64,000 nucleotides of DNA from an uncultured Alphaproteobacteria bacterium (GTDB taxonomy: Bacteria > Pseudomonadota > Alphaproteobacteria > VGEJ01): the NCBI GenBank assembly GCA_913041535.1, contig CAJWJK010000001.1, positions 62,001 through 126,000 of the forward strand, given 5' to 3'. The translations under genes and the position numbers were made by a program. The notes under the pieces are model-generated. The model ran no database searches and was not told the origin of the DNA. It was given only the letters and a program-made list of their open reading frames with translations. Position 1 is the first letter of the stretch, and every line of letters begins with the position of its first letter. Shown piece by piece: positions 62,870 to 64,000 of the stretch.

Positions 62870-64000
62870 ATGAATTTTGCGCCAAACTCATCAGCAGCAC
62901 GAGATATTGCTCATGTCATGCACTCTTATACTGATCAGGTCAAACATCGACGAAAAGGCCCATTTATCGTAACTGGTGGCAAGGGCATCTATATTTTTGA
63001 CGAGAATGGAAAGGCCTATATAGAGGGTTTATCGGGTCTGTGGTGTGCTTCGCTTGGTTATGGTGAAGAGGCGCTGATTGAAGCAGCAATAAAGCAAATG
63101 CGTGTGCTTCCGACTTATCATACTTTTGCGCATAAGTCGTCCAATCCATCGATTGATCTTGCCGAGAAAATTAAGGAAGTATTACCGGTTTCAATGTCAA
63201 AGGTATTTTTTGCTAATTCGGGGTCCGAAGCTAATGATACTTTGGTCAAACTGATTCGATTTTATAATAATGCACTAGGGCGGCCAAAGAAGAAAAAGGT
63301 AATCTCGCGGCTTCAGGGATATCATGGCGTGACAATGGTGGCAGCAAGTCTGACGGGGCTACCCGTGAATCATGAGAAGTTTGATTTACCTATGGATGGC
63401 ATTCTACATGCTTCCTGCCCACATTTTTACCATGATGGGAAAAAGGGGGAGTCTGAGGAAGAATATGCAAGCCGATTGGCAGCGGACCTTGACCATATGA
63501 TTGAGGAAGAGGGTCCTGAGACGGTAGCTGCGTTTATTGCCGAACCTGTAATGGGAGCGGGTGGTGCACTTACACCGCCGGCAACTTACTTCGAGAAAAT
63601 ACAAGCAGTGCTGAAAAAGCACGATGTATTGTTCTGTGTAGACGAGGTCATATGTGGCTTTGGCCGCACGGGAAACATGTTTGCTTGCGAAACTTATGGT
63701 CTTGAGCCAGACACCGTAACGATGGCAAAGGCTTTATCATCAGCATATATGCCAATATCGGCACTTGCTATTAATGATAAAATGTACGAGGTGATCGCCA
63801 AAGAAACTGGCAAGGTAGGTACCTTTGCGCACGGTTTTACGTACTCAGGCCATCCAGTTGCGGCAGCGGTAGCGTTACGTGCGATTGAACTATATGACGA
63901 ACGGGGGTTGCTAGAACACGTTCGTGCAATAGTTCCACGTTTCCAAAAGCAGCTCCATGCTTTCGCTGATCATCCAATGATCGGCACATCAAGCGGTGTT
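62870..64000 (+). CDS. Class III aminotransferase, 3' partial
   Basis: PLP enzyme of the omega-amino-acid:pyruvate/aspartate aminotransferase family, cut by the right window edge after 377 codons. GIYIFDENG and GLSGLWCASLGY begin the fold; SGSEANDTLVKL and QGYHGVTMVAAS are typical; the Asp that holds the pyridine nitrogen is in CVDEVICGFGRTG, and the PLP Lys is in TMAKALSSAY (residue 287). Substrates of the family include taurine, beta-alanine, putrescine and GABA; which applies is not decidable. GGAGAG lies about six bases before the ATG. Confidence 0.92.
   Translation, partial: MNFAPNSSAARDIAHVMHSYTDQVKHRRKGPFIVTGGKGIYIFDENGKAYIEGLSGLWCASLGYGEEALIEAAIKQMRVLPTYHTFAHKSSNPSIDLAEKIKEVLPVSMSKVFFANSGSEANDTLVKLIRFYNNALGRPKKKKVISRLQGYHGVTMVAASLTGLPVNHEKFDLPMDGILHASCPHFYHDGKKGESEEEYASRLAADLDHMIEEEGPETVAAFIAEPVMGAGGALTPPATYFEKIQAVLKKHDVLFCVDEVICGFGRTGNMFACETYGLEPDTVTMAKALSSAYMPISALAINDKMYEVIAKETGKVGTFAHGFTYSGHPVAAAVALRAIELYDERGLLEHVRAIVPRFQKQLHAFADHPMIGTSSGV

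Overview
The window reads as chromosomal DNA of an alphaproteobacterium of moderate G+C, probably an uncultivated, Rhodospirillales-like, planktonic heterotroph. The assignment rests on lineage-restricted small families (UPF0262, DUF2948, DUF2794, DUF1674/SDHAF4-like, IalB-like), a class I lysyl-tRNA synthetase, a short-form HisG, and the compact murA-DUF2948-hisD-UPF0262-phosphatase-infA-maf-RNase E/G-yacG-tRNA-Phe gene order. No species can be named from the sequence alone. I see no phage, insertion sequence, integrase, CRISPR array or rRNA.

Layout. 0-2.4 kb: an alanine-racemase-like gene (cut by the left edge), pyrE and a DinB-like gene. 2.5-10.2 kb: a long minus-strand housekeeping block from a 44-residue basic protein and murA through hisG, hisD, infA and maf to RNase E/G, yacG and tRNA-Phe. 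10.3-12.3 kb: tRNA-Thr and larE-larB of nickel-pincer cofactor synthesis. 12.5-18 kb: a creatininase-family amidohydrolase, acetyl-CoA synthetase, an SDHAF4-like small protein and acetoacetyl-CoA synthetase. 18-31 kb: transporters and enzymes with mostly single-gene transcription units (EamA permease, Lon-like protease, nadX, thpR, BI-1 protein, DUF2794, O-methyltransferase, monooxygenase plus BKACE enzyme, glnS, IalB-like protein, rlmN). 31-41.5 kb: class II aldolase, argG, folD, yggT, tRNA-Ala, a glutamine amidotransferase, an aldehyde dehydrogenase/IlvD-Edd dehydratase pair and class I LysRS. 41.5-44.4 kb: isolated catabolic-looking genes (GlcG-like, one orphan ABC permease, RraA-like aldolase, cupin).

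44.7-49.3 kb is the most unusual locus: a tightly packed, partly overlapping five-gene minus-strand operon encoding E1 alpha, E1 beta, an AcoC-like lipoyl-alpha/beta-hydrolase protein, an acyl carrier protein and a FabF-type ketosynthase. It physically couples a 2-oxoacid dehydrogenase to carrier-protein chemistry and is the best candidate for an undescribed pathway.

49.7-64 kb: an orphan substrate-binding protein with a clear terminator, a glyoxalase II-like hydrolase, a short-chain dehydrogenase, then a complete branched-chain-amino-acid-type importer operon (livHMGF, acyl-CoA ligase, substrate-binding protein), a LACTB2-like hydrolase, a second acyl-CoA ligase, and a class III aminotransferase cut by the right edge. 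Four AMP-forming acyl-CoA synthetases in one window, together with BKACE, SDR, ALDH and Liv-type uptake, point to a lifestyle of scavenging organic acids.
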